A stretch of DNA of 20,888 bases from Podochytrium sp. JEL0797 (Eukaryota > Chytridiomycota > Chytridiomycetes > Chytridiales > Chytriomycetaceae), in NCBI GenBank assembly GCA_027596195.1, contig JADGJG010000404.1, positions 1 to 20,888 on the forward strand, written 5' to 3'. A program made the translations under genes and the position numbers. Below the pieces are notes generated by a model. The model searched no databases. It was given only the letters and a program-made list of their open reading frames with translations, and had not been told where the DNA came from. The first letter of the stretch is position 1, and every line of letters begins with the position of its first letter. Of the stretch, positions 1-7,026 are shown piece by piece.

Positions 1-1
1 G

Positions 2-205
2 AGTGGAGCTCCAGTGCAGGCCACTGGATCCTCCCGTTCGGCTGCCGCCACGACGGATGCCACTCCTCTCCACGGGGATGGGTCCGCCGGGTATGTTGCC
101 CCCAACGTGCCGTACAAGCCGGCGGCCAACTTGTACTCTGGCTCGGACGCCGTTTCTGCTTCGTTGGTTGGCGCTGCTGCGGTTGTTTGTGTCCTCTTTG
201 TTTGA
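2..205 (+). CDS. Family A protein copy 1, 3' end only (cut by window start)
   Basis: This is the last 67 codons of a gene that enters from outside the window, read in frame from base 2 to a TGA at 203-205. It aligns without gaps to the C-terminal third of the two complete family A copies at 1574 and 4812, sharing TPLHGDGSAGYVAPNVPYKP and the tail SASLVGAAAVV. The last 16-17 residues are hydrophobic and stop almost at the C-terminus, as in a tail anchor or a GPI signal; the complete copies have no N-terminal signal peptide, which favours the former or a simple hydrophobic tail. The 3' flank (TCGATTCTTGCC, then a T-rich tract) resembles the flank of A2, so the duplication includes the 3' UTR. 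I do not recognise the family and know no function. Confidence 0.75.
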   Translation, partial: SGAPVQATGSSRSAAATTDATPLHGDGSAGYVAPNVPYKPAANLYSGSDAVSASLVGAAAVVCVLFV

Positions 206-525
206 GTTTTTCGATTCTTGCCGTCGATTTATATTTGTTACGCGTGTTTACCGGATGGCCTCATATTCAATTTTTCCTCTTCTCTTTCAGAAATATATTC
301 GATTTCATTTGAACTCTTTACTTTGGCTCGTATCCAATTTTTGTTTGCTCTGGACCCTTGCCAAGTCGCCATTGAGTACGAACGCGTCATTATAACGATG
401 CCTTCGTAATCAAACTTTGGTAATAATAAAACCCCCGAAAAATCACCTCATTCATCTCTACCAAAAAGGAAATAGAAGACCCCATTCCCATCAAGCAGGA
501 ATATTTACCCCATAATCCGAGTTGG
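206..525. other. Intergenic region A1-B1
   Basis: The first half matches the 3' flank of A2 and is probably A1's 3' UTR. The second half corresponds to the B2 promoter and start region, but the B2 TATAAAA reads AATAAAA here (425-431) and the B2 ATG reads AGG (467-469). From about 490 the coding sequence homologous to B2 resumes (IKQEY), in frame with the ORF that starts at 526. Confidence 0.5.
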
Positions 526-1146
526 ATGATCGCGGCGCCCGTGCCCCTCACGCACGATTTCACTCCCGCTTCTGAGAGTCGAGTCAAGCGTGTTTTCGCA
601 TTCCGGGCCATGAGAGTCTGCTATACACCAGTATTATTTATGGCACCCTCTCTTGCACTGACCCCGAGCCGCGCGACAAAGTCCGAACACGCTTCGCCCG
701 GTGACCCACGTGCATCAACTTTCACATGTCCATGCTACGTCTGCCGCATCCAACCTTCTCAAACAAATCCCAATCACCATGTTGAACCGCACGCCAGGCC
801 AGCTGCAAGTCTCAACCCGAACGCGGTGTCGGCACCCGCGCAGCACGGTATTCCTGCTACTTTCCCACAAGCACCCATCCAAACCTCAAGGACCCGCACA
901 TGTGCTTTGTTCTATTCTGAGCTCGCCAAGGAGCAGACTCGGCGCCACATTGAACGCGCTCAGCTGTCCGCGATGGCATGCGCGGAAGCCCTGATGAGTT
1001 TGGCTGTGATGCAGAGACAGAGCGATGGTCTTATGAGATTGCCGGATTCGGTCGAAGTGCGAGGGGTGTTGAAGAGAAAGCGTGGAGATTTGGGAGGTGT
1101 GGAGAATGAAATGGCGTCAGAAGGAGTGGTTTGTCCTGCAATGTGA
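526..1146 (+). CDS. Family B protein copy 1, with degenerate 5' end
   Basis: This intronless ORF of 206 residues is a close paralog of the gene at 2453. Shared segments are FTCPCYxCRIQ (a CxCxxC motif), SLNPNAVS, the helix HIERAQ..xACAE.L.SLA, QSDGL.RLPD and the basic-acidic LKRKRGDL. The ATG at 526 aligns inside the B2 protein, about 23 residues in. The position matching B2's start codon is AGG (467-469), followed by a stop in that frame and a net 10-bp deletion; the TATA box is also altered. Upstream codons for IKQEY remain in frame, so they were once coding. Either this copy now uses the internal ATG, or it is an early pseudogene whose body has not yet gained stops. Function is unknown; the KRKR stretch could be a nuclear signal, but that is a guess. 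Confidence 0.55.
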   Translation: MIAAPVPLTHDFTPASESRVKRVFAFRAMRVCYTPVLFMAPSLALTPSRATKSEHASPGDPRASTFTCPCYVCRIQPSQTNPNHHVEPHARPAASLNPNAVSAPAQHGIPATFPQAPIQTSRTRTCALFYSELAKEQTRRHIERAQLSAMACAEALMSLAVMQRQSDGLMRLPDSVEVRGVLKRKRGDLGGVENEMASEGVVCPAM

Positions 1147-1167
1147 CTTTTTATATCCTTTTTTACC

Positions 1168-1182
1168 GAACAGTGTATTATT
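1168..1182 (+). promoter_or_regulatory. Conserved 3' element of family B, copy 1
   Basis: The 15-mer GAACAGTGTATTATT, followed by a T-rich stretch ending in AG, lies 22 nt after the B1 stop. The identical 15-mer lies 47 nt after the B2 stop (3207-3221). It may be a 3' end processing or mRNA stability signal, or simply recent shared ancestry. Confidence 0.3.
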
Positions 1183-1352
1183 ATTTTCAGTCTGGCTGTC
1201 ACCGCCTCCATTGATGCGCCTCCACAACGAGCAAACCGCGTTTTGAATTATCATGGGATGGATTACATGGGGGCTGCTGCTGCGGTTGTCGCTTTGGTTT
1301 TTTTGATATCCCTCCAGCCAGTTATGGCCTACAATCAAGTGTCATTGATCTA

Positions 1353-1378
1353 TGACGTTGTTGTGTGACGTTGTTGTG
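1353..1378. repeat. 13-bp tandem duplication
   Basis: TGACGTTGTTGTG occurs twice back to back just upstream of the A2 promoter block. It is absent upstream of A3, so it is probably replication slippage specific to this copy. Confidence 0.7.
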
Positions 1379-1394
1379 TGTTTTTTGGAAACTA

Positions 1395-1506
1395 CACGTG
1401 AATCTGATCAATAACATGCTGCAGATCGCATCAATCGACACGACTCCAAAAATTTCAATTTCGTTCGAGATTGCTTTCGGACACGACGCAAGCGGTATAA
1501 AACGGC
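1395..1506 (+). promoter_or_regulatory. Conserved upstream block and TATA box of A2
   Basis: The block begins with the palindrome CACGTG (1395-1400, an E-box-type site for bHLH factors) and continues with CTGATCA, CTGCAGAT, GACACGACTCC, AAAAATTTC and TTTCGGACACGACGCA. It ends with TATAAAAC (TATA at 1496-1502), 78 nt before the A2 ATG. The same words in the same order occur upstream of A3 with the same 78-nt TATA-to-ATG distance. Conservation at this level suggests shared regulation or recent duplication. Confidence 0.7.
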
Positions 1507-1573
1507 GGCTCCCTCCACCCAGAATCAACTCACCAACCACACCTTGAAATCAACACTCCTCTCAATCCCAACA

Positions 1574-2083
1574 ATGCCTTACAACGCTCCTTACGTTCCT
1601 ATCAACATCGTTCCTGCCGTTCCGACCGCTGCTGATCGTTACGCTCCCACCACTTCTGCCATTGCCACTCCAGCCACTGCTGTTCCAGCCATTCCAATCT
1701 CTGGTACTGACGCATATGGCGCATATGGACCAACGACTGCTGCCGCGTGTGTTCCAACTGATGGCGTGAAATGCGCTGCTGCTTACGCTGCGCCACACGC
1801 CCCAGTTCCTGACCCTAAGGCTGTATACATTCCAACTACTGCTGCACCCTATGCTCCAGACTGCAACGTACCAGGAGCGAGTGGAGATCCAGTGCAGGTC
1901 ACCGGATCTGCACCTTCGGCTGCCGCGCCGATGGAAGTCACTCCTCTCCACGGGGATGGGTCCGCTGGGTATGTTGCACCCAACGTGCCGTACAAGCCGG
2001 CGAACAACTTGTACTCTGGTGCTGATGCTGTTTCTGCTTCATTGGTTGGTGCTGCAGCGGTTGTCTGTGCTCTCTTTATTTGA
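1574..2083 (+). CDS. Family A protein copy 2 (Ala/Pro/Tyr-rich, hydrophobic C-tail)
   Basis: This intronless gene encodes 169 residues. The start is the ATG at 1574 (MPYNAPYVPINIVP), which matches the A3 start; an in-frame TTG at 1544 can be ignored. Composition is dominated by Ala, Pro, Thr, Val and Tyr, with repeated PxxPxxA-type steps and a conserved pair of cysteines (AACVPTDGVKCAAAY). A Gly/Ser/Ala linker leads to TPLHGDGSAGYVAPNVPYKP and a final hydrophobic stretch of about 17 residues ending in ALFI. There is no N-terminal signal peptide. A 9-bp slip doubled GAY (AYGAYG). It sits downstream of a strong TATA promoter, and ATAAAA motifs follow the stop near 2185. Possible roles are a small structural or membrane-tethered protein; I do not recognise the family. 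Confidence 0.8.
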   Translation: MPYNAPYVPINIVPAVPTAADRYAPTTSAIATPATAVPAIPISGTDAYGAYGPTTAAACVPTDGVKCAAAYAAPHAPVPDPKAVYIPTTAAPYAPDCNVPGASGDPVQVTGSAPSAAAPMEVTPLHGDGSAGYVAPNVPYKPANNLYSGADAVSASLVGAAAVVCALFI

Positions 2084-2452
2084 GTTATTTTCGATTCTTG
2101 CCCTCGATTTATATTTTTTAACGCGTTTCTACCCGATGATCTCATATTCAATTTTCTTTTCTCCTCCTTTAATACAACAAAACAATAAAATCGACTTTAT
2201 TTGAACCTTTTGCTTTGGTTCGTCCGTCACTCACTCAGTTTCGGCTCGTTGAACTCTGTGATTTGTTTTCACTCTAGACCCCTGCCAAATAGTTATTTAT
2301 TCAACTTTAATAAGCAGTAATTCCGAATGCGTTGTTGTTGTTTCGAACTTTGTGGCAGTCGTTAATGAAATTGTCAACCACAACAAAAGGCAGCGCTTTC
2401 CAAAAGAGGTATAAAACTACGAACGAATTCGACTCCTTTCTCTCTACCAAAA
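2084..2452. other. Intergenic region A2-B2 with the B2 promoter
   Basis: The first part matches the 3' flank of A1. An ATAAAA motif lies near 2186. The second part carries the B2 TATA box at 2410-2416. No gene is supported. Confidence 0.5.
2410..2416 (+). promoter_or_regulatory. TATA box of family B copy 2
   Basis: TATAAAA lies 43 nt before the B2 ATG. The corresponding site in B1 is AATAAAA (425-431), 42 nt before the lost start codon, so this box and the ATG decayed together in B1. Confidence 0.6.
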
Positions 2453-3160
2453 ATGCAACCCGAGAAACCCAAGCAACCAACTGCCATCAAGCAGGAATAT
2501 GTGCCCCGTCAGAGTCGAGTCATCGCGACACCAGTGCTCCTCACCCCCGGTTATACTCCCGTTTCTGGGAGTCGAGTCGAGCGTATGTACGCATTCCGGC
2601 CAATGCCATTCTACTACACGCCAGTGTTTTTCATGGTGCCTCCCCTTTCGCTGACTCCGCGTCACGCGCCCCGTTCCAAACGCGCCTCGCCCGTGGCCCC
2701 ATCGCTGCCAACTTTCACATGTCCATGCTATGACTGCCGCATCCAAACCGCTCCAACGAATCGCAATCCCCGTGTCGAACCGCATGTCGGGTCACCTGCA
2801 AGTCTCAACCCGAACGCGGTGTCACCACCTCCGCATTCCGGTTTTGCCGCGCCGTTGCAACAAACACCCATCCCATCGACAAGGAGCCGTGCATACAATT
2901 CACGCTATTCTGATCTCGTTAGTGAAGAGACTCGCCAACGTGTACGTCACATTGAACGCGCTCAGCGGTCCGTGTTGGCGTGTGCGGAAACGCTTTTGAG
3001 TTTGGCTGCGATGCATGGGCAGAGCGATGGGCTTCTGAGATTGCCGGATTTAGCTTCGGCGCATGGAATGTTGAAGAGAAAGCGCGGAGATTTGGACGGT
3101 GAGGAGGACACCGCGGTGTTCGAAGAAGTGGCGTGTCCTCCGAATTTACCCGCAATGTAA
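2453..3160 (+). CDS. Family B protein copy 2 (CxCxxC, Pro-rich, C-terminal helix)
   Basis: This intronless gene encodes 235 residues and is the most complete family B copy. In order it has a charged N-terminus with IKQEY (about 12-16), a hydrophobic, proline-broken segment MPFYYTPVFFMVPP (51-64), the cysteine motif FTCPCYDCRI (Cys 90, 92, 95), a Pro-rich linker, and a likely amphipathic helix (about 154-187). It continues with QSDGLLRLPDL, the basic KRKRGD (208-213) and an acidic C-terminus ending NLPAM. The cysteine spacing could bind metal but only three cysteines are close together. The ATG lies 43 nt after a TATA box in a CCAAAAATG context. I do not recognise the family; the alternating placement with family A suggests co-duplication, possibly joint expression. 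Confidence 0.75.
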   Translation: MQPEKPKQPTAIKQEYVPRQSRVIATPVLLTPGYTPVSGSRVERMYAFRPMPFYYTPVFFMVPPLSLTPRHAPRSKRASPVAPSLPTFTCPCYDCRIQTAPTNRNPRVEPHVGSPASLNPNAVSPPPHSGFAAPLQQTPIPSTRSRAYNSRYSDLVSEETRQRVRHIERAQRSVLACAETLLSLAAMHGQSDGLLRLPDLASAHGMLKRKRGDLDGEEDTAVFEEVACPPNLPAM

Positions 3161-3479
3161 TTAATTTGGTGATGTGTCAGGGTGTGCGAAGGTGTATCAT
3201 AGCTTGGAACAGTGTATTATTCTTTTTAGTTTGAGCATGCATGAATATATTTTTTTCTCAATTATTTTCGCTGCCATTGCGTCAATTGACACGACTCCAC
3301 AAAACGCATGCATTGCTGATGGTCGATGGAAACTCGTCGAACTTTCTCGAATCATCGGACCGACAAATTCCTAATTCGTTCCCCACGAAACTCGAAAAGT
3401 CGAACTCAGAAACTTATCCACAGAAAGAAACAAGAAAAACACGCGAAAAGAATCGCCGCGAATCCCTCCAAAAATCAAC
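3161..3479. other. Intergenic region B2-B3
   Basis: Carries the conserved B 3' element (3207-3221) and, near 3279-3302, the words CGTCAATTGACACGACTCCA that also occur in the family A promoters, but no recognisable TATA box before B3. Nothing else is supported. Confidence 0.4.
3207..3221 (+). promoter_or_regulatory. Conserved 3' element of family B, copy 2
   Basis: Identical 15-mer GAACAGTGTATTATT to the one after B1, 47 nt after the B2 stop, again followed by a T-rich tract ending in AG. Confidence 0.3.
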
Positions 3480-4235
3480 ATGACCACATCCACGCGTTTG
3501 ACCCACGTGCACGAAGTTACCCACCAAAAGACACCCATCGCTTTCCCGATTTTACACCCTGGCATGCAACCACCAATCGCGCTTGCTGCCGAACCAGATT
3601 ACCACCAGAGACCCAAGACATTCCCTTCTACCCAGCTATACCTCCTGACGATGCCCGACCCATCCGCGTTCTTAGCATCTCGCCAAAACCCCGCCAAACG
3701 CATCAAGTTCGCCGCAGCACCAACTTCCACGAATTACTTCTACTCCCCAGAATCCCTCCAAATCTCGCCACAACCAACTGAACCACTCTTTTATTCATCC
3801 GCCACCGCGCATGTGTTTTCCTTCCCAAGATTCGCGGAGACGACTCTTTCGCACCCTAATTCCCGGACCTTCACATCCCCTTCAGCTTCTCCACAACCAC
3901 CATCAAGTCTTATGTCTCTATCCAACAACCACCCAGTCTCTTCTACCGCGTCTTTGCCCGACCTCGAATCGACCCGCCAACACGAGGTTCAACTCGAACG
4001 CGTTCGCTGCTTATTGACTTGCGCGCAACTCTTGTCGCCGCCGCGTGGCATTGCGCACCATGACATTCAGAGTCCGCAACTCGTATCGCGTTTGCTCAAG
4101 GTCAAGAATGTGGTAGAGAGAGGCGAAGTCGTGGAGTCGGAGAGAGCCAAAGAATTGAAGAGGAAATACGCGTCGATGCATGAAGAGGAGGAGACGGATG
4201 GAGTGTGTGTGCCGCCCAACTCTCCATTGATTTGA
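3480..4235 (+). CDS. Family B-related protein copy 3 (diverged)
   Basis: This intronless ORF of 251 residues starts at the ATG at 3480 (MTTSTRLTHVHEVTHQ). It is a distant relative of B1 and B2 and lacks the CxCxxC motif. Similarity is mainly at the C-terminal end: a helix with LERVRCLLTCAQLL (B2 has IERAQRSVLACAETLL), followed by a basic-acidic KRKYASMHEEEE and a Pro-Asn-containing terminus (VPPNSPLI against ACPPNLPAM). The N-terminal two thirds are rich in Pro, Ser and Thr with likely disorder. No TATA box was seen. An AATAAAA sequence near 4311 could be a poly(A) signal. Assignment to family B rests on that C-terminal match, the same position in the cluster and lack of introns. Function is unknown. 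Confidence 0.65.
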   Translation: MTTSTRLTHVHEVTHQKTPIAFPILHPGMQPPIALAAEPDYHQRPKTFPSTQLYLLTMPDPSAFLASRQNPAKRIKFAAAPTSTNYFYSPESLQISPQPTEPLFYSSATAHVFSFPRFAETTLSHPNSRTFTSPSASPQPPSSLMSLSNNHPVSSTASLPDLESTRQHEVQLERVRCLLTCAQLLSPPRGIAHHDIQSPQLVSRLLKVKNVVERGEVVESERAKELKRKYASMHEEEETDGVCVPPNSPLI

Positions 4236-4811
4236 AAAAGTGGTTTTTGGTTGCGTGCTGTATTATGATTTATTTTGATTTATGGGGTCAAAAGTTTTCG
4301 TGTAGTTTTGTAATAAAAGGAGAGAATTGAAAAAAAGAAAGGGCAAGATTGATATAACAGATACACCAGCCAAAGTCGTTCCCGTGCAAGCTCCAGCGAG
4401 CACCCCACTTCCACGACTCTGACTGTTTACGGGGCGCGAAGCCTGCCAACATTCAAGAATTTCTGTTTTGTCCTTCTCTTTTCCATCCTGTTCTGGCGTC
4501 TACGAAATAAGTGTTGATTCATTATTTAAAAGCAAGTGGGCGGATTTCACTCGGGGAAATGGTGGAAAAAGCTTGCGCCATCGATCTGCGACCATGATCG
4601 ATATAGGAATTTCGAGACTCCACGTGATTCTGATCATTAATCAGCTGCAGATTGTGTCCCAAATCGTGTCACTCGACGCGACTCCAAAAATTTCCATTTC
4701 GTCAGAAATGGCTTTCGGACACGACGCACGCGGTATAAAACGGCAGCCCTTTCCAGCCAAAATAAGCTCACCAACCAAACGTTCAAATCAACACTCCTCT
4801 AAAGCGCTATA
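4236..4811. other. Intergenic region B3-A3 with the A3 promoter
   Basis: The first about 380 bp hold the B3 3' end and no recognisable gene. From about 4618 the block conserved with the A2 promoter begins. Confidence 0.5.
4621..4744 (+). promoter_or_regulatory. Conserved upstream block and TATA box of A3
   Basis: Counterpart of the A2 block: CACGTG at 4621-4626, CTGATCATTAA, GCTGCAGATTG, GACGCGACTCC, AAAAATTTCCATTTCG, TTTCGGACACGACGCA, then TATAAAA at 4734-4740. The TATA-to-ATG distance is 78 nt, identical to A2, although the sequence between has several indels and substitutions. Confidence 0.7.
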
Positions 4812-5327
4812 ATGCCTTACAACGCTCCTTACGTTCCTGTCAACATCGTTCCTGTCAACATCGTTCCTGCCATTCCGACCGCTGCTGGCCGTTACGCTCC
4901 CACCACTTCTGCCATTGCCACTCCAGCCACTGCTGTTCCAGCCATTCCAATCTCTGGTACTGACGCATATGGACCAACGACTGCTGCCGCGTGTGTTCCA
5001 ACTGATGGCGTGAAATGCGCTGCTGCTTACGCTGTGCCACACGCCCCAGTTCCTGACCCTAAGGCTGTATACGATCCAGTCCCTGCTTCACCGTATGTTC
5101 CAGAACACAACGTACCAGGAGCGAGTGGAGCTCCAGTGCAGGTCACCGGATCTGCACCTTCGGCTGCCGCGCCGACGGAAGTCACTCCTCTCCACGGGGA
5201 TGGGTCCGACGGGTATGTTGCACCCAACGCGCCTTACAAACCCGCGACCAACTTGTACTCTGATGCTGATGCCGTTTCTGCTTCGTTGGTTGGCGCTGCT
5301 GCGGTTGTTTGTGCTCTCATTATTTGA
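4812..5327 (+). CDS. Family A protein copy 3 (Ala/Pro/Tyr-rich, hydrophobic C-tail)
   Basis: This intronless gene encodes 171 residues and starts at ATG 4812. It has the same layout as A2: an Ala/Pro/Val/Tyr-rich body, the conserved AACVPTDGVKCAAAY pair of cysteines, VPDPKAVY, a Gly/Ser/Ala linker, TPLHGDGSDGYVAPNAPYKP and the hydrophobic tail ending in ALII. Differences from A2 include a 15-bp in-frame duplication near the N-terminus (VNIVP twice) and the absence of the GAY doubling, so copies evolve by short slippage. Apart from these the N-terminal half is nearly identical at DNA level, which suggests recent duplication or gene conversion. Function is unknown; the terminal hydrophobic segment suggests membrane tethering. 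Confidence 0.8.
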   Translation: MPYNAPYVPVNIVPVNIVPAIPTAAGRYAPTTSAIATPATAVPAIPISGTDAYGPTTAAACVPTDGVKCAAAYAVPHAPVPDPKAVYDPVPASPYVPEHNVPGASGAPVQVTGSAPSAAAPTEVTPLHGDGSDGYVAPNAPYKPATNLYSDADAVSASLVGAAAVVCALII

Positions 5328-5742
5328 GTTATTTATGATTGTCGTTGTTTATTTTATTATGACCTCATAAAAAATAGTCGGCTTCTCTTTTTATTACAAA
5401 AATAAGAAGAAAATCTCTTTTTGACTGTCAAAAATCTCCACAGTCTCGATCTCGAAGCTCAGTATCCGATTGCTCATGGTCAATCATGTGCAGATTGATC
5501 GCGTCAGACACGGTTCTTGGACGACACCAAAAATTACATTTCGAATAAAACCCCCGTACAAGACCTTTCCCAACACTGCAGTCATTCAGCTTGTCGAGTG
5601 AGGGTTCCAAAAATCGGCGGCTGAGGTGACCTTTTTTATGATTGGTATTATGAAAAATAAATTCAAGGTACGCTGGGGTCCGCAATACAAAAAATGTCAA
5701 ACAAGGGCTGGGGTTTGCGTGACAATCTGTTGCAACAATTAA
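5328..5742. other. Intergenic region after A3
   Basis: Contains the A3 3' flank and, at about 5481-5556, a relic of the family A/B promoter. No coding relic of A or B could be recognised downstream of it. Confidence 0.4.
5481..5556 (+). promoter_or_regulatory. Promoter-like relic related to the A/B cluster
   Basis: CATGTG, GCAGATTGATCGCGTCAGACAC, GACACCAAAAATTACATTTCG and AATAAAACCCCCG occur in the order seen in the family A promoters; the last word also matches the B1 promoter (AATAAAACCCCCG at 425-437). CACGTG has become CATGTG and TATAAAA is AATAAAA. No A or B gene follows, so this probably marks a lost or truncated copy at the cluster edge. Confidence 0.45.
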
Positions 5743-6884
5743 ATGAAGGGGATCGGCAAATACGCCCGATATGGCGTCGAAGTATTAGAACGGGAGGGTT
5801 GGAATTTGTGTTGCTTGGCTCCCTTTTTGCGTCACCGAATGAAAGCTCGCAAAAAAACGTCAAAAGTTTTGACAGGTTTTTGCAGAATGACCACCGCACA
5901 CTTTCTCTCTGGCCTCGAGACGCTCGCGCTTGTTGCTTCATCGCTCTCACCCACCCTGTGCAGTGAGAGTGTACAGACGGAGACTTCCAGCATGGGGATG
6001 ATCGGGGTTTGCGAGCCCGCGGCTTCGTTGGGTTGCGACTTGTCGTTGGCGGTGGATCACTCTTTGGCCTCGTCGCGGGATCGCGCTGTGTCTCCGCCGT
6101 TGGTGCACTTGTCGGACGCGGAGACCAAAGACGAGGCGGTTGGCGAGTTGCCGTCGAGACAAACTTCGCTCGAAACCACGGTGCCAAACGCCTCGCCATG
6201 GTCCTTCTCGCCTGATCTCCACGACGAGTTGCCCTCGTTCCGCCGCGTGACGCGCCGCTCGCTGTCGCGGCTGGCTTCTCACCCGAAACCCGCACCGTAT
6301 TCTGCACAGAGGCCGATCAGAACCCGATCAGACAAAAACCACCCGCTGCCCTCGCCAACCGCTGAAATAATCAATCAACCAGTGTGAGTATCGCTTATTT
6401 TGGTTATTTATTATTCTTCTGTTATTCTTCTCGACACTCAAAACGACAAAAGAAACATTTCATCAAACCCTTCCTCAAACCCTTCCGTTGTCCTTGCTCC
6501 CGGAAACAATTCAACTACCGAACCTTCAACGCCACAACCAAGCTCCACTCCATCGTCGCCCACGTCCACCCTCGATGATGACAGCTTCTCCTCAGCCTCT
6601 CCGACCTTATCCACATCCGCTCGTCGCAGCTCTCTCCCACCCTTGAAAGCCCGCGCAAATTTCCCCGCAGACTCTCTCAAATTCCTGACGCGTTGGCTCG
6701 ATGCCAACAAAAAAGATCCTTACCCGAGTGCCAATGAAAAGAATGTCATGGTGAAGGAATCGGGATTGAGTTTGACGCAGGTGAGGTTTCCTCGTTTGCT
6801 CTGTGTGTGTTTTCCCTGTGTGTTGATGAAGCCACTTTCCAGATCAACAACTGGTTCATTAACGCGCGTCGTCGTCGGATTTGA
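5743..6884 (+). CDS. TALE-class homeodomain transcription factor
   Basis: Model: exons 5743-6383, 6453-6780 and 6843-6884, 336 residues. The C-terminal end is a TALE homeodomain: FLTRWLDANKKDPYPSANEK carries the three-residue loop extension with PYP, then GLSLTQ and, after the last intron, the recognition helix INNWFINARRR (Trp, Phe, Asn and Arg of WFxNxRR intact). Protein ends one to two residues later. TALE factors bind DNA in the nucleus, often as heterodimers; in fungi relatives include mating-type and developmental regulators. The N-terminal 200 residues are low-complexity Ser/Pro/Asp-rich with no known domain. Intron 1 is 69 nt, keeps frame, uses an AAG acceptor and is the least certain junction; intron 2 (62 nt, GTGAGG...TTCCAG) is firm because it restores the homeodomain. 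ATG 5887 (MTTAHFLSGLETL) is an alternative start. Confidence 0.75.
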
Positions 6885-7026
6885 GTCATTTAGGTGTCCT
6901 TACTCCTTGCATTATGCGTTTTTCGCACTGCCTATCCCAAAAACTCTTATCTTCTTTCTCTGTTTCGTTCCCTTCCATTTAATCTTCCCTCTTATTTTGT
7001 AAATAACAAAAAAACTTCCTAAAAAG

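Larger units (their letters stand above)
1147..1573. other. Intergenic region B1-A2 with the A2 promoter
   Basis: Holds the B1 3' flank (the 15-mer GAACAGTGTATTATT at 1168-1182 also follows B2), a 13-bp tandem duplication at 1353-1378, and from about 1393 a block conserved upstream of A3. No gene is supported here. Confidence 0.5.

Noticed and set aside
1574..5327. Family A as GPI-anchored cell-wall proteins
   Set aside because: The hydrophobic C-terminus fits, but complete copies lack an N-terminal signal peptide, so entry to the secretory pathway by the usual route is not supported.
5663..6307. 214-codon minus-strand ORF
   Set aside because: Antisense to the N-terminal part of the homeodomain gene; Arg-rich composition typical of a shadow frame.
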